From contig CAJQUW010016962.1 of the NCBI GenBank assembly GCA_907163375.1, positions 232,726-296,725 of the forward strand: a stretch of DNA of 64,000 bases, given 5' to 3'. This DNA is from Prostheceraeus crozeri (taxonomy: Eukaryota > Platyhelminthes > Polycladida > Euryleptidae). Of the stretch, positions 43,960-55,268 are shown one piece after another (within the stretch, counting starts at the first letter, position 1; every line of letters starts with the position of its first letter). The notes beneath the pieces were generated by a model that did no database searches, was not told the origin of the DNA, and was given only the letters and a program-made list of their open reading frames with translations. The translations under genes and the position numbers were made by a program.

Positions 43960-44300
43960 CTGTCGTTGTCACATTGAAGACTGAACATTTTTCAAGTGAA
44001 CAGTACATATCTTTGCCTCAATTCTTCTCCGTGACAAATTCATGAAATGGAAATATTATTCACATCGCTCGACTCTTCACGATCTAAACTCACTGAATGT
44101 GCTGTGTATGTTCAATGTGGTGTCAATCTTCTAGTTCGTCAGATTTCAGGCTTGAGTTTGCATTGCGCTCACTGGAAAATTGATCTTCCTGCCCCTCGGG
44201 ACTAGTTCTTGCCGTGACCATCAGTATTAAAAAATGTCATTTCTAGATCAAACAATGCAGACAAAGCAATTCATCTGTGTGTTTTGGGTTATCATATTTA
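43960..44300 (-). repeat. Diverged repeat, inverse partner of 36640-36900
   Basis: The reverse complement reads GTGAGTTTAGATCGTGAAGA then GTCGAGCGATGTGAATAATA, matching 36770-36815. It carries a ~70-bp block around 44175-44245 not seen in the other copy. Confidence 0.65.
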
Positions 44301-44999
44301 AGCACCAACCGTTTTGATATGCGTCAGCGACAATAAATTCACCGACGAACCTGAGAGAAAGAATTCTACACCGCTCGACTGAGGTGACATTAAGACTCAG
44401 GGAAGCATCGAATCAATTTAGTAAAAATAACAGCTTGCTTTTCTCTCTATTTTCGCATCGCGTTTGTCGTAGCTTTGACAAAAATTGAAACATCATTTAA
44501 GGCTAATAAACGATTTATATTTGGTTCATGTTCTTTATATTTTTATAGATATATTTGAAATATATATATATATTAAAGTCACATTAATATTTATAGATCC
44601 ATATACTTGATATTATATCTACATGTGCACATTGTAAACTGTTCACTACCAAACTCATGCGACGGATGGATGCCAAATTTTTTTTGATTTGTTGCTTTCT
44701 ATCAGCTAATCACACACAGAGAGATAAAGTTGTGCGTATCGCTACACACTACACACATGCGAACATATACGAAAAAATTCAATATTAGTATATGAAAAAC
44801 ACACCAAATCTCTGTAAAGACACGAGAATCTGACATCAATTGGTAGCTCCAAATTGTATGCAATTTTCGCATCCAGCGATTTACATCGTATTTTATTTTT
44901 TATGATTTTTGTCTCCGAGCAAATGTACTCGTATATCTTGCACATTAATATCTTTAAAGGTAGGCCAAATTATGCTTTAAATGATTAATTTTTTATGGA
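44301..44999. other. No gene recognised
   Basis: AT-rich, with a (TA)n run near 44550-44575. No coding signal. Confidence 0.45.
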
Positions 45000-45255
45000 T
45001 TAAAGTTCTGAAAATGCTTGTGTTTGCCGACATTAGGAGGCGTGCCAAATCTGAATGTGTCTACCTTCATAGACAAAGGTACATGAATGTGATATGAAAT
45101 GACCTGAAGACATTTTATGTGAAAAATTATGACTCTGTGTTCAGCACTTTCCGTTTAATCAGAGATAATATAGAAAATTTCATTTTTGCCAAAAACGTCA
45201 ATCTCTGTCCCAATGGATTGACATGTGTTATTATTTAATCGTGTCTGATATGAAG
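45000..45255 (+). repeat. Dispersed repeat, copy 1 (partner 61150-61325)
   Basis: GACATTAGGAGGCGTGCCAA and TCTGAATGTG, then GACCTGAAGACATTTTATGT and ATCGTGTCTGA, match 61183-61321 in order and on the same strand. This copy has about 60 bp more in the middle. The hAT-like element at 45298 begins some 45 bp further on. Confidence 0.6.
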
Positions 45256-45604
45256 AGGATCTAGGTAGAGCTCGGCAGACGCGCAGAATTGTAGTAGCAG
45301 GCTTTCAAGTGTACCTACTTTTCCTACTTTATTCTGATTTTCCTCGAAAAACCTACTTTTACCTACATTTTGGATATTCTTTAATTAGTAGTAATTTTTA
45401 TAATGAATTAAACGAAAAACTAGAAAACTTTTAAAAACCGGAAATGCAAAACTTCGAAAATATCAAACGTCCCGCCATCATCAAAATACTCATCCAATCA
45501 CTCTAAATTCCATTATATTCCTTATTTTTATCAGAGTAATTTTTTTTAACGAGGCACGTAGTGATGCGACAAAAATATTGATTGGTGTGAAAAATCTATA
45601 TAAC

Positions 45605-46439
45605 TGATTGAAGAAGAACTCGAATTGCGTCTAGAGAAGTTCATCAGTCTAGCTTCAAATGGTCCAAACTTCAACAAATCCATTTGGAACAAGGTCAACG
45701 AGCACAAGAAAAAGATTGAACTTAGAGATCTTATACCATTCATACACTGCAATCTTCATATTATTCACAGTGCCTTTTGAGAAGGATTAAAGGAGTTCGG
45801 AGATGAAGCTGAACAATTTGTGCTGGATATGTTCTTCCTCAAGGTATCACCATGTCGAAGAGAAGATTTTTCGAAAACACAATTGAATATTGACTTTGAT
45901 GAAAAACCATTCATCAAGCACGTTCAATTTCGTTGGTTGACGGAGATCCAAGCCGTGAAACGGGTGCTGCATATGATGGAGGTAGGCTAATTGAGGAATA
46001 TTTCCTGAAAGATGTTCTTAAAGAGACTCTACAAAGCAAGAATGTGAAAAAATTGGAAGTAAATGAACGCTGGAGAAGAATTTCTCAAGAACTGAAAGAC
46101 CCTTCAGTCAGGGTTCAATTGCATTTCTTGGCGAGTCTGGAAGACATTTTTCATCCCTTTCTTACGCTTTTTCAAAGAGAGGATCCGATAATTCACATCC
46201 CCTATGAGCAGTTCTCGGAACTGACCCGAGCTGACATGCTGCGGTCTCTGACAATGGATGCGATCGGGGTAATCAGAGGTCATCAGCTCTTGCATGTCGA
46301 TTTGCAGGCAGAGGAGAATCAGTTGTCGAATGAAAATATTGTTGTCGGAGAGTCAACAAGGAATGTTGCGCTGGAAGTGATGAGGCCGGACAAAGGAAAG
46401 GTACAATTAGTAAAATCCGAAAATGCTGCCAGCGCATAA
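45605..46439 (+). pseudogene. hAT-like transposase, middle part
   Basis: The pieces follow a transposase-like family common in invertebrates: SLASNGPNFNKSIWNKVNE, LIPFIHCNLHIIHSAF, SPCRREDFSKTQLN and KPFIKHVQFRWLTEIQAVKR, then in another frame NERWRRISQELKDPSVRVQL, HFLASLEDIFHPFLTLFQRE. The N-terminal zinc finger and first catalytic segment are missing before 45605. Stops and frame changes occur (for instance after HSAF and near 45990). Function in the family: DNA transposition. Placement in hAT is by general likeness and terminal CAGGC tips; I cannot confirm it without a search. Confidence 0.65.
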
Positions 46440-46517
46440 CAGCGTCACCAGCATCACCGTCCGTCTTCCTCAAAAGAACAGAAATTGAAAGATCTGACCG
46501 TAATACATCCTCTAATG

Positions 46518-48285
46518 TAGTGGTGGGCAACCAAGTTGGGATCGCGGGCCACCAATAAGGCAGTATAAGGCTCAAAATTATTTTATTCCGTACTTTTAAG
46601 TTTGCATTAGGGCTGCTATACCATATGCAGTGGTCGCATTACATCGCAAATTCTACATGTAAGTGTATATTGCAGCATTGTCCGCAACTTATTTGTTCAA
46701 TTATCAAGGAATGATGATTTGCATTCTACAATTCATGTGAGTATTGAAGAGCGAATAGGCCTATAACAAATCATGGGAGCTTTTCTTTTGTATAATTAAG
46801 CGGTAATTTGACCTCTTATGGTGATATGACCGACATTACCTTATTTCATCGAAAACAGCAGTCTGCAAGTGCATTGCAGCTATCCTCCTGAAAGCCGTGC
46901 AAGATAAAATTGATTGTGCTGTGAGCGATCTACATGTACCTACGTGTGCAGAGAGTACAATGTATGTCGCCCAAAACTGTACGGTTTTCAAAAACCGTGC
47001 TTGTACTCCACGAACGGTAGTCATGCACTAATAGTCCGGGAGCTAGCGTGAAGTTGTGCAGGGAACTAAGTATACATAAAAAATTCAACTTTCACATACA
47101 CACCTCTAAACTACAACTGCAACAAACTTCGCGTCTGCCGGATCAGATTGTTTGCTTTAAAGAAATGAGGAGATAACAAAATCCTATTGTCCTCCCAATG
47201 TAAAATTGTGACATTTTAAGGTGGACATCCCATTTTTTTCGATTTTTTCTTTAAAAAAACACACAAATTGGTATTTTGTTTTGACTGGGTTTTTATAGAA
47301 AGAAATCAACTGATCATGATCTTTCATATGAGCTTATCATCAGTTCAGTGACATGAAGTAAGTAAAGTGTACAAACAGACACTTTTAAAGTATGATCAAT
47401 TTTTTTCCTGAATTTTAATGTTAAATTTGCAGCTACACCACGAAAGTGTTCTGTTCTGTCATTTTACTCTTCATCTCTGTCACTCTCGGATAACTCATGA
47501 AAGATCAACCATTTAGACATATTGATAATAATATGTTTTCAAAAATAACCAGTTCAACAAATGGTTTTATAAGCAAAACTTTTAAAATAAAAAAAAAACA
47601 AAAAAAAAATGTCTCAAAAATTACCATTGGAACAATTTAAAATTTTGTATCCCCTTCTATTCCTTAAAAGCAATTATTTCTGAAAAGGGCAATGTCGAAG
47701 GAACAAGAGGGCGATGTTTGTAACTATGCTAGAATAAGCCTTTGTGTACTACTCGAAACAGCACAAGTTAATGCCAATCGAGTGCAAAATATATTGGTGC
47801 ACTGAAATTCAGCAAGAATATTTGAAAAAATTGGCCTGTAAAAATCATGCGATTGAACTCATTCATATTCAGCCTAGGTCTACTCAATATAGCCTATTTA
47901 TAGGTTCGCTGACGCGTGGTGAAGCATGTTCAACAGGGGCATCGAATATCATGTGACTTAGCATAAACTTACGCAGGTAATGGCCATTTTTCGCTTATGC
48001 GAGAAGATATTCATTACGAAAGGAGCACAGTTGGATCATTTGAATGATTTTTGTGCCATCATATTGCTCATTAAGTTATTGATTAATGGTTTTGCAAATT
48101 CGTAGGAGGATCCTTCAACCCCAGAGACATCTCTTACAGGTCGAAGTCGGAGTCAGTAATTCTCACATCACCGATTCAAATAATGTCAACGGGCCACTAT
48201 AGAAATGAGAAGTGGTGGCGGGCCACCCAACTTGTCCCGGTGGGCCACCAAGTGTCCGCGTTCCACGCGTTGCCCACCACAACTG
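46518..48285. mobile_element. Non-autonomous hAT element, 1768 bp
   Basis: Left end TAGTGGTGGGCAACCAAG and, reversed, right end CAGTTGTGGTGGGCAACG. A perfect 8-bp duplication CTCTAATG lies at 46510-46517 and 48286-48293. GGGCCACC words are subterminal at both ends. The interior has no ORF of note and holds A/T-rich runs (47570-47620). Inserted in the transposase gene of the 45298-52971 element. Confidence 0.92.
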
Positions 48286-48341
48286 CTCTAATGCAACGGT
48301 CTGTTCTATGAGTCGACTCAGTAACACGCACTGCACGACAG

Positions 48342-48600
48342 ATGTCAATCATTGATGAATCGGAGATCGATGTATTGGCTGACGAATACAAGCTTTATCA
48401 GGCAGAAGAAATTCCGGATAAGTGGTGAAAAGAAACCGAAGCATCAGGATACAAGTGAATCAATGATTTCTGGAATACTGTTTTGCAAGAGATGAATGCT
48501 CTTGGGCTGCCACAGTACCGAATTTTCACCAAGTTTGTGCATGGCGTTTTGTCTCTTGCACACGGTGGCGCCGACGTTGATAGAAGCCTATAGCCGCTAT
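48342..48600 (+). pseudogene. hAT-like transposase, segment with the HGGADVDR motif
   Basis: MSIIDESEIDVLADEYKLYQ, AEEIPDKW, then FWNTVLQEMNALGLPQYRIF, TKFVHGVLSLAHGGADVDRS. The last block corresponds to the SHGNADVERGFS motif of the family, equivalent to the ERxFS region of hAT dimerisation domains. It has in-frame stops after DKW and GYK. It follows directly on the nested hAT insertion at 46518-48285. Confidence 0.65.
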
Positions 48601-49650
48601 TACACAGAATAAGGCGTCTTTCTATCTTCCATGTGGGATTTCACTTTAATTACCATACATGTAGAAAAGAAAGCAACCTATCACAAAGAAAAAGACACAG
48701 CCACAAGTCATCTTCCATCTTCCATCGTCCATCACGCTGTCACACAGGAAAAGTCATAAGGCATGAAATTATGCGGCTGATGAAGTTCACTTTCATAAAA
48801 TATCAGGCATCAGCCGCGAGACTGTTCTAAAATTAGAACGACGTGAACTGATGTCTGAGGGAAGATATAGGAAGCTGTGATTTGCGAAGAGAAGCAATGT
48901 ATCAGAAAACAGCTCTTTGTTCACCAAGTCGAACGAGGACAAGGATGAGGAAGAGAAGAACTTAGACAGTAGTCATAGCAACGGTTAATACTTAAAAAAT
49001 AGCAATAACTAAATCAGAAATGGATTCCCTAGTGTGACTGCGGTAGGTGGAAGATGGACGATGGAAGGCATAAGACGGCAGATGAAAATCGTCTCATCAC
49101 GCCTTATGAAGAATGTGCAAAAAGGCGAGTGACATGCTATGATCGCCAATGACATCATTTCATTCTTTATAATTAAAATATACCATTTTTTAGTGAAGTA
49201 TGCATAGGCCTGCACCGTAAATACATGTAGATCTAGTCAAACGAATTTTTCGATTTGCACTGCTACCATGCTACTTATACTGTTCTTAGCAATGAAGTTA
49301 AAATCAGATTGCATGCAGTATCGATATATTCCAAATAACGGAAGACCAAATAAAGTAGTTTAGTCATACAAAGCTTCGTGTATATCAAAACTTAGGTAGG
49401 GTCTATGGCTTATATATACATTAGACGTCTCAAGTTTCGATTTGAGCTTTGTACACTCGAATTACGAATATGCCTACAATATGCAGTTGGTCAGGCCAAC
49501 AGTATCTAATGTACGAAAAAAGGCTAAAAATATTTAGATGACAGTCAAGACTTCAAAAACATCAAGAGTTATTAATGAGTTCAATGTTCAATCATGCGCC
49601 TACTGGAAGTCTGAAGTAACCAGCAATATATATATATATATATATATATA

Positions 49651-51222
49651 CGTGGTGTGATCCAAAATGTCCCGGACTAACCTACTTGCAGATAACCTGT
49701 GATAACGAATACTACTTCAGATGTAAATTTAGGTCTTTAAGGCATGAGAAATATGGTTGCCGAAATTTTTCCGGTCAGTTTTCTATTTTTAAAAAATATT
49801 TTTACATTTTAACATGAATTTCTGTATTTTCTGAATTGATCGAGATCCGATTTGTCTTATTGTTATAGTTAGATTGATTTTGATTTGTACCTTATTTGAC
49901 GGATATCTTTGCCATGAATATTGCACGTCTTTTGTTAATTGCTTCATGTGTTACGATATCAATCAGTGAAGTTCATTCAGCACGCATTCATTAAGAAATC
50001 CGTGTCAACGATGGTTCTTTGTTCTATCAGTTTTCATGATGGATGTGACAAGCGTGTCTTCAGTCGAATATCGCAGTGTGATACGATACCTCCTGATCCG
50101 CGGCTTCGCTAATGGTGACATTCTAAAGGAATTAAGCCTGGCATATGGAAGCAAAGCTCCATCGAGAACTACTGCTTATTTCTGGATAAGCGAATTTAAA
50201 CGCGGAAGACAATCTGTGGAGCAAGATTTTTCAACTGTTGGTCGGCCGCAGGAGATTCCGGAAGAGAAATCGAGTCAGTGCGATGAAGTGATTACAGCAC
50301 ACAGAAGAATTGCGAATCAGTTATCACTCCTGTCATGACATCATCGAAAGACTTGGATATCGCAAACTAAGTAAGTGAGAATCTGCAGAGTGGCGAAAAT
50401 CAGGCGCGGTCGTTGATGCTGACGGTCTTTTGGAACGCTTCGGGAATCCAACTGGTTGACTTTGCGGATAAAGGAGTAAGAATCAATAGCGAATATTATT
50501 CCAATCTGTTATCTGAAGCGAGGAAGAAATATAAAAAACACGACAAACCCTCCCCCTACTTGCTTCATGACCCCTTTTGTTTTTGATATATATAGATAAA
50601 CTTTTAATATCAAGATGCTCGTAATTTGGGTTGGTTTTCTTTGCGGTAATAATTTATTTATTTATGGCTAATTAACTATTTCTTTTTCAACTACCTAAAC
50701 ACGATTTTGTGATATTAACGAGAAACGGATTTCAACTATTGAGCCATCCTCCTTATTCACCTGACTTGGCCCCAAGTGACTTCTATCTGTTTAGATTCCT
50801 CAAAAAGCATCTTCGTGGACACCATTTTGAATCGCCAGTTGAACTGCGGGATGCAGTTACTGAGTTTTTTGATTCTTTGACACCGGAATTTTTTCATAAA
50901 GCTTTTTGTGAATTGAGACTTCGTTGGCAAAAAGTGACGAATGCTAACGGCTCATACATTGAAAAGTAAACTGTTTTCTGGAACAAAACATTTGTTTTTC
51001 CGTTAATTATTAGTCACTAACTGTCAAGTTAATCTAAATATATTAATTCTAAATCGCTAGAATTTATAGGAAAATCTTGAAATTCAGACAAAAATGTTTG
51101 AAAATTTTGAAAAAATAGCATATTTCTCATGCCTTAAAGACCTAAATTTACATCTGAAGTAGTATTCGTTATCACAGGTTATCTGCAAGTAGGTTAGTCC
51201 GGGACATTTTGGATCACACCAC

Positions 51223-51223
<1 letters not shown>
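49651..51223 (+). mobile_element. mariner transposon with 105-bp perfect inverted repeats
   Basis: The ends CGTGGTGTGATCCAAAATGT (49651) and its complement (to 51223) start inverted repeats that I read as identical over 105 bp (49651-49755 and 51119-51223). Both flanks are (TA)n runs, in keeping with TA targeting. It encodes a broken D34D-type transposase (50036-50969). The long perfect repeats suggest recent activity of the family; terminal repeats are usually ~30 bp in mariners. Confidence 0.9.
50036..50969 (+). pseudogene. mariner transposase, broken
   Basis: The N-terminal 100 codons hold the helix-turn-helix (SVEYRSVIRYLLIRGFANGD ... FKRGRQSVEQDFSTVGRP). After decay at 50340-50440 come VDFADKGVRINSEYYSNLL and ARKKYKKHDKPSPYLLHD near 50455-50570. 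At the second Asp the sequence is replaced by ~140 bp of unrelated AT-rich DNA. The frame then resumes at 50709 with LSHPPYSPDLAPSDFYLFRF (third D) and ends GSYIEK. Inactive. By its PDLAPSD motif it is a classical mariner. Confidence 0.85.
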
Positions 51224-51273
<50 letters not shown>

Positions 51274-51290
51274 TGTATATATATATACAC
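51224..51290. repeat. (TA)n microsatellite
   Basis: About 65 bp of nearly pure TA, with a matching ~24-bp run at 49627-49650 on the other side of the mariner. One original (TA)n tract was probably the insertion target. Confidence 0.9.
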
Positions 51291-51697
51291 TGCACATGTA
51301 GAGCTAATCCCAGTCTTTATTAACCAGAATCTTAATTATGCAATTCCAAAATGTCGAGCTTTGACAGTACCCGCATTTCAAAATTTCAAAGCCTCTTTTA
51401 CATATTAATTATTGCATGTTAATTATTACATACTAATTATGTATTCATAAGCTTATATTATACTCGTATTATAGAAAATAAGACAAGTCAGAAAAAACAA
51501 ATTCAAACTAGCTTTGTATGACAATCTGTGTAATAGACAGACTGACACACAATAGCATGTCGGTACATGAATCAAACAGTGAGGAAGGACATGAGTAGAA
51601 CAAATGAAAGAGACTAAATTTGCTTCAATACAAAATGCGAAGAATCTATGATTAGAAAATATAATGGAAAAAATGTTTTGATGATATCATTTTATCA

Positions 51698-52330
51698 TTG
51701 CCGATCTTTGGTGACATGGAAGATAGAAGACGCCATATTCTGTGTGACGGCGGCCTATCCCAGAACAAAGCCATTGTTACCAGTGGACGTGCGTTATTGT
51801 CAGATGAGTCAATTAACGTTCTTCGCTTGGTGAAGGATACTGCTAAAGTCATAGGCCACGGAAAGGTGCACCTTATGCCAAAATCGCCGGAATTATTACG
51901 ATCTCATAAAATTGCTTATCGCGCCTATTTTGCTCGGAACGCCTCAGAATAGGAAGAATTAGCGAAGAACAAGTTTGAGTAGGAGCAAAATAAAAGAGAA
52001 TCTTTAGAGAAACGACGGACGCTGGAAACTTTGGAGGACAGAACAAGAACACTAGATAGCAGAGAAGCTGGTGTAGTTGCCGCACAAACTGAGGCACAAA
52101 ACGATATGCGCTCATCAGAGAATCTGTATAACGAAGCGGAAAAACGCCTGCATGAAGCCATCAAATCGAAGGACTTTTCTGAAATTTGTGTTGTACAGGG
52201 ACTGATGGAAGTAGCCAAGAAGAAAATGTCATCAGCGTGGGAGACATTGGAGGAAAGGCATGAGGAGATGAAAGACATTAAGGCGAAACAACGAAAAGTT
52301 CGGTATAAATGTATCGATGCACGAAAATAG
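51698..52330 (+). pseudogene. hAT-like transposase, C-terminal coiled coil
   Basis: IVTSGRALLSDESINVLRLV, KDTAKVIGHGKVHLMP and SPELLRSHKIAYRAYFARN are followed by one TAG (51950-51952) and a long charged coiled coil (RRTLETLEDRTRTLDSREAG ... DFSEICVVQGLMEVAKKKM ... DIKAKQRKVRYK), ending in TAG at 52328-52330. The coiled coil is likely to mediate multimer formation. It lies downstream of the mariner insertion and in line with the pieces at 45605 and 48342. Confidence 0.6.
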
Positions 52331-52971
52331 GGATGATGTTTTGATGTCAGCGTTTCTCTTTTTTCAACAATTTCCATTGATGCTGTTTACATCTATATTT
52401 ACATTTTTATACGAGTACAACAGCAAAATAAGCTTTACCAGTACATGTTCTCAAAGTTTAGACTCGAAATCTCTGTATTTAGATTCAACATTTCAACAAT
52501 TTTTGTCGTAAGGACTGATTGACACTTTTAATTTGTTATGCATTTCCTGAGTGGTTTGACTTGAATCATGTGTAGATAATTCAACATTTCAACAGCTGGC
52601 TGACATTTCTAATTTGTTTAATGCATTTCATCATATCTTGAACTTGTATCTTTGTTTACGATATTGATACTTATGCGGATATTTTGTTATAATAAGTATG
52701 AACTGTTTTTGTAAAATGGTTGTTTTCAGATACATTGTTTTAAAACATTTAGTATATTTAGTATAGTTATTTACACCAGTGTTTCGTTCTTCATTGATGA
52801 CATGCGCATGTATCTACGCTTACTTTATGTATTGCAAAGTGTTAACGTCCGATTTTGATTTTTACAAATACGTCATAATTTCCCCATAGACTATCCCACT
52901 TTTATCCTACTTTCAGCACTAAAATCCTACTTCTGTTCTACTTTTTTTGTTAAGGTGCACTTGAAGGCCTG

Positions 52972-53755
52972 TAGTAGGCATTGTGTGTACATCATTATGT
53001 GAAAGTCTTAATCTCGGCCTCGTCCCCTGCAGGAACTCGTTCCGGCTACCCGACTATTATGTGATACCTGTAAGCTGATTGGAAATGGAGCGGAAAGAGT
53101 GAGGTCGGTGGGCATAATTTTAAAGACAGCATAGGTTTTTTATGATGATGTTTGAAGGAATTTGTCAGTGATTGATATAATCCCACATACATTCAATGAT
53201 TTCGAAAAATGCAGATTTTAAAACAAATTCAATGGTAAAGAAGCATGTCTTTACAGGGCATATTTTAACATATACCCATGTAGCCCATCTAGGTTTTCAT
53301 GTTGCCCTAAAATAAGGTACTACGTGATACGTACAGAAGATGGCTTAATTCATTAATGAATTGAGTGCAAAGTTCGTTGTTGTATGACAGGAAGGTGATG
53401 GTGATAATTGAGACGAATGCATTGTTCCTCCCACACCAGAAACCGATCGTTCGCAGCGGGCTTCTCTTCACCTCAGAGAAGTTTTGATGTCTATGCTTCT
53501 ATGTTGTCGCGTGTTACTGTTCTGAACCAATCAGAGAACGCCAACGTGCTTGAAAATGCGTTGACTAAAATAGACTTCTAGCCCTTGTCTCAAGTAGACA
53601 TTCGACGCGTCTCAATTACAGCAGTCTCCGCACTGCACGACGCACTCTCATGCAACGGATGGTTGTCGATCGCAGAGACGCAGACAGCGCCGGTGTCTGA
53701 AAATTGATATTCGTGTATTTTGTGATCATTTTATTGTCTTTAACTTCCTTTCACA
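52972..53755. other. No gene recognised; possible promoter side of the small ORF
   Basis: No transposon signal seen. The part from 53430 to 53700 is less AT-rich and holds several CG dinucleotides (GACGCAGACAGCGCCGG), which would suit a 5' flank of the ORF at 53756. Confidence 0.3.
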
Positions 53756-53884
53756 ATGCCGAAGCGTGAAAGACGATTACAAGAAAGAGAAAAAGAACTG
53801 GAGATGGAGGCAAGGAAAATTCGCAAATTAACATCTATGGGGATCAAGCTGCAAGTACCTGTACCGATACCTTATCAAACCTAG
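53756..53884 (+). CDS. Small charged ORF, 42 codons, possible first exon
   Basis: ATG in a fair context (TCACAATGC) begins MPKRERRLQEREKELEMEAR, then KIRKLTSMGIKLQVPVPIPY QT and TAG. It is a basic/acidic helix that would form a coiled coil, then a Pro/Val tail. No domain is known to me. It may be a true short protein, a first exon with a donor before the stop, or a decayed repeat fragment. The minisatellite begins about 60 bp after it. Confidence 0.3.
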   Translation: MPKRERRLQEREKELEMEARKIRKLTSMGIKLQVPVPIPYQT

Positions 53885-53947
53885 TAGTTACGTAGTAGTT
53901 GTATTGATGGCAGTGATGCATTATGTACTTATGTCAGCCCATGAAGA

Positions 53948-54275
53948 TAGATGCCGCCCTAGTAGAAGCATAGATGCCGACTCCCTAGGAGATCTATGGC
54001 GCCCTTAGTATAAGTACAGATGCCGTCTTCCTAGGAGATACATGGCGCCCTTATTTGAAGTACAGATGCCGCCTTCATAGGAGATACATAGCGCCCTTAG
54101 TATAAGTACAGATGCCGCCTTCATAGGAGACACATGGCGCCCTTAGTAGAAGTAAAGATGCCGCCTCCTGTGGATGCCGCCAAAGATGGAGTACATAATT
54201 ATGTACATGTAGATGCCGACCTAATAGAAGCAAAGATGTCGCCCTAGTAGAAATATAGATGTCGCCCTAGGAGAA
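53948..54275. repeat. 46-bp minisatellite
   Basis: AGATGCCG recurs at 53972, 54018, 54064, 54110 and 54156, exactly 46 bp apart. The unit also holds TAGGAGATACATGGCGCCC and TTAGTATAAGTAC. Shorter, diverged pieces extend to 53948 and 54275. The period is not a multiple of three, so it is not a coding repeat. Confidence 0.92.
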
Positions 54276-54499
54276 TTTTTACTGCCATATGCCGACTGAC
54301 TTTTGTATTTCCATTATGCGCTAAAAGCAACCGTATACTGTGTATATTATGCTCGTGTATGTACATTGTGTATGAGAAGACCGCGAATGCGAGCCTGTTG
54401 CTTCGGCTTTTGAACGCTGATCATGTACGCCGATTAGCCTACATAGACAACTCGGCATAAATCAAGATGAAAGTTATTATCACATTTATGGCTTGACAC

Positions 54500-55260
54500 C
54501 AGGGATGCGGAGTCCTATCATTTTGATAGGACTCCGACTCCGGGGATTGATAGGACTCCGACTCCGACTCCGGGTGAAAAGTATATATAGCCTAGTTTTT
54601 TTAAAAAAATAACTGGTAACCTACATTATATATCATTATAGGCTTACCTGAACCTATCTTTAGTGATCATTGATGTATCAATTATCAATCATTTTTGATG
54701 AAAGCTTATCAAATGTCGCTTTATGATACATACGACTCGGCTCTCCCATCTTGTTTATGTGTGCTTCAGACGGTCTTTCTTCAGTCTCTACCAGGCAAGA
54801 AATCCCCATCCTTCTCCAAAAAATATGAGTACACTTTTGATTTTAACATGCGCTTTGGAGGAGCAATTACACACGCTTAACGTGAAGAAGAGTTAATGTT
54901 CTCAAATAAACTAGCATATCGTTTTTTCTCTCTGATGTGACCTTTGTTGCGTAGATGTGATCGAGGCTAGGAAGGCTTGTCTTCTCCATTAAATCACCGA
55001 GTGAAAAGATCATTTTTTCACTATCACGGTTCATTCCCTCAACTATTACAAACTTTGCATGCATCAGTGTCTCTGTACTTTTGTTTGACGGAGAAAGTTG
55101 ATATCGAAACAGTGACAGCCATGCACAAGGATAAATAATACGTTTGTATTATATTTCGGGTCTAGTTATAAGGTGGAGTCTGGAGTCCTATCATTTGATA
55201 GGACTCCGACTCCGACTCCAGCAAAAATGATAGGACTCCGACTCCGACTCCGCATCCCTG
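54500..55260. mobile_element. Complete non-autonomous hAT element with GACTCC arrays, 761 bp
   Basis: Tips CAGGGATGCGGAGTCC and, reversed, CAGGGATGCGGAGTCGG. A perfect 8-bp duplication CTTGACAC lies at 54492-54499 and 55261-55268. GGACTCCGACTCC hexamer arrays and TGATAGGACTCC words fill ~90 bp at each end. The interior ORFs (54695-55064) are short and without a domain. Same design as the elements at 15424 (GGAATT) and 8659 (GGAGCC). Confidence 0.94.
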
Positions 55261-55268
55261 CTTGACAC

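Larger units (their letters stand above)
45298..52971 (+). mobile_element. 7.7-kb hAT-like autonomous-type element, decayed and twice interrupted
   Basis: Tips CAGGCTTTCAAGTGTACC and, reversed, CAGGCCTTCAAGTGCACC. TAGTAG flanks both ends (45292-45297 and 52972-52977), a 6-bp duplication if real; hAT elements normally make 8 bp. CCTACTTT words lie near both ends. Transposase pieces at 45605-46439, 48342-48600 and 51698-52330 run in the same direction and order. A non-autonomous hAT (46518-48285) and a mariner (49651-51223) are inserted. Without them it is about 4.3 kb. Confidence 0.7.

Noticed and set aside
48610-49110. CTTCCATC(G/T)TCCATC words in both orientations, possible MITE
   Set aside because: The words do not align as two clear terminal repeats, and no target duplication was found.
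51084-51290. Minus frame rich in Ile/Tyr
   Set aside because: It is translated (TA)n microsatellite plus the mariner end.
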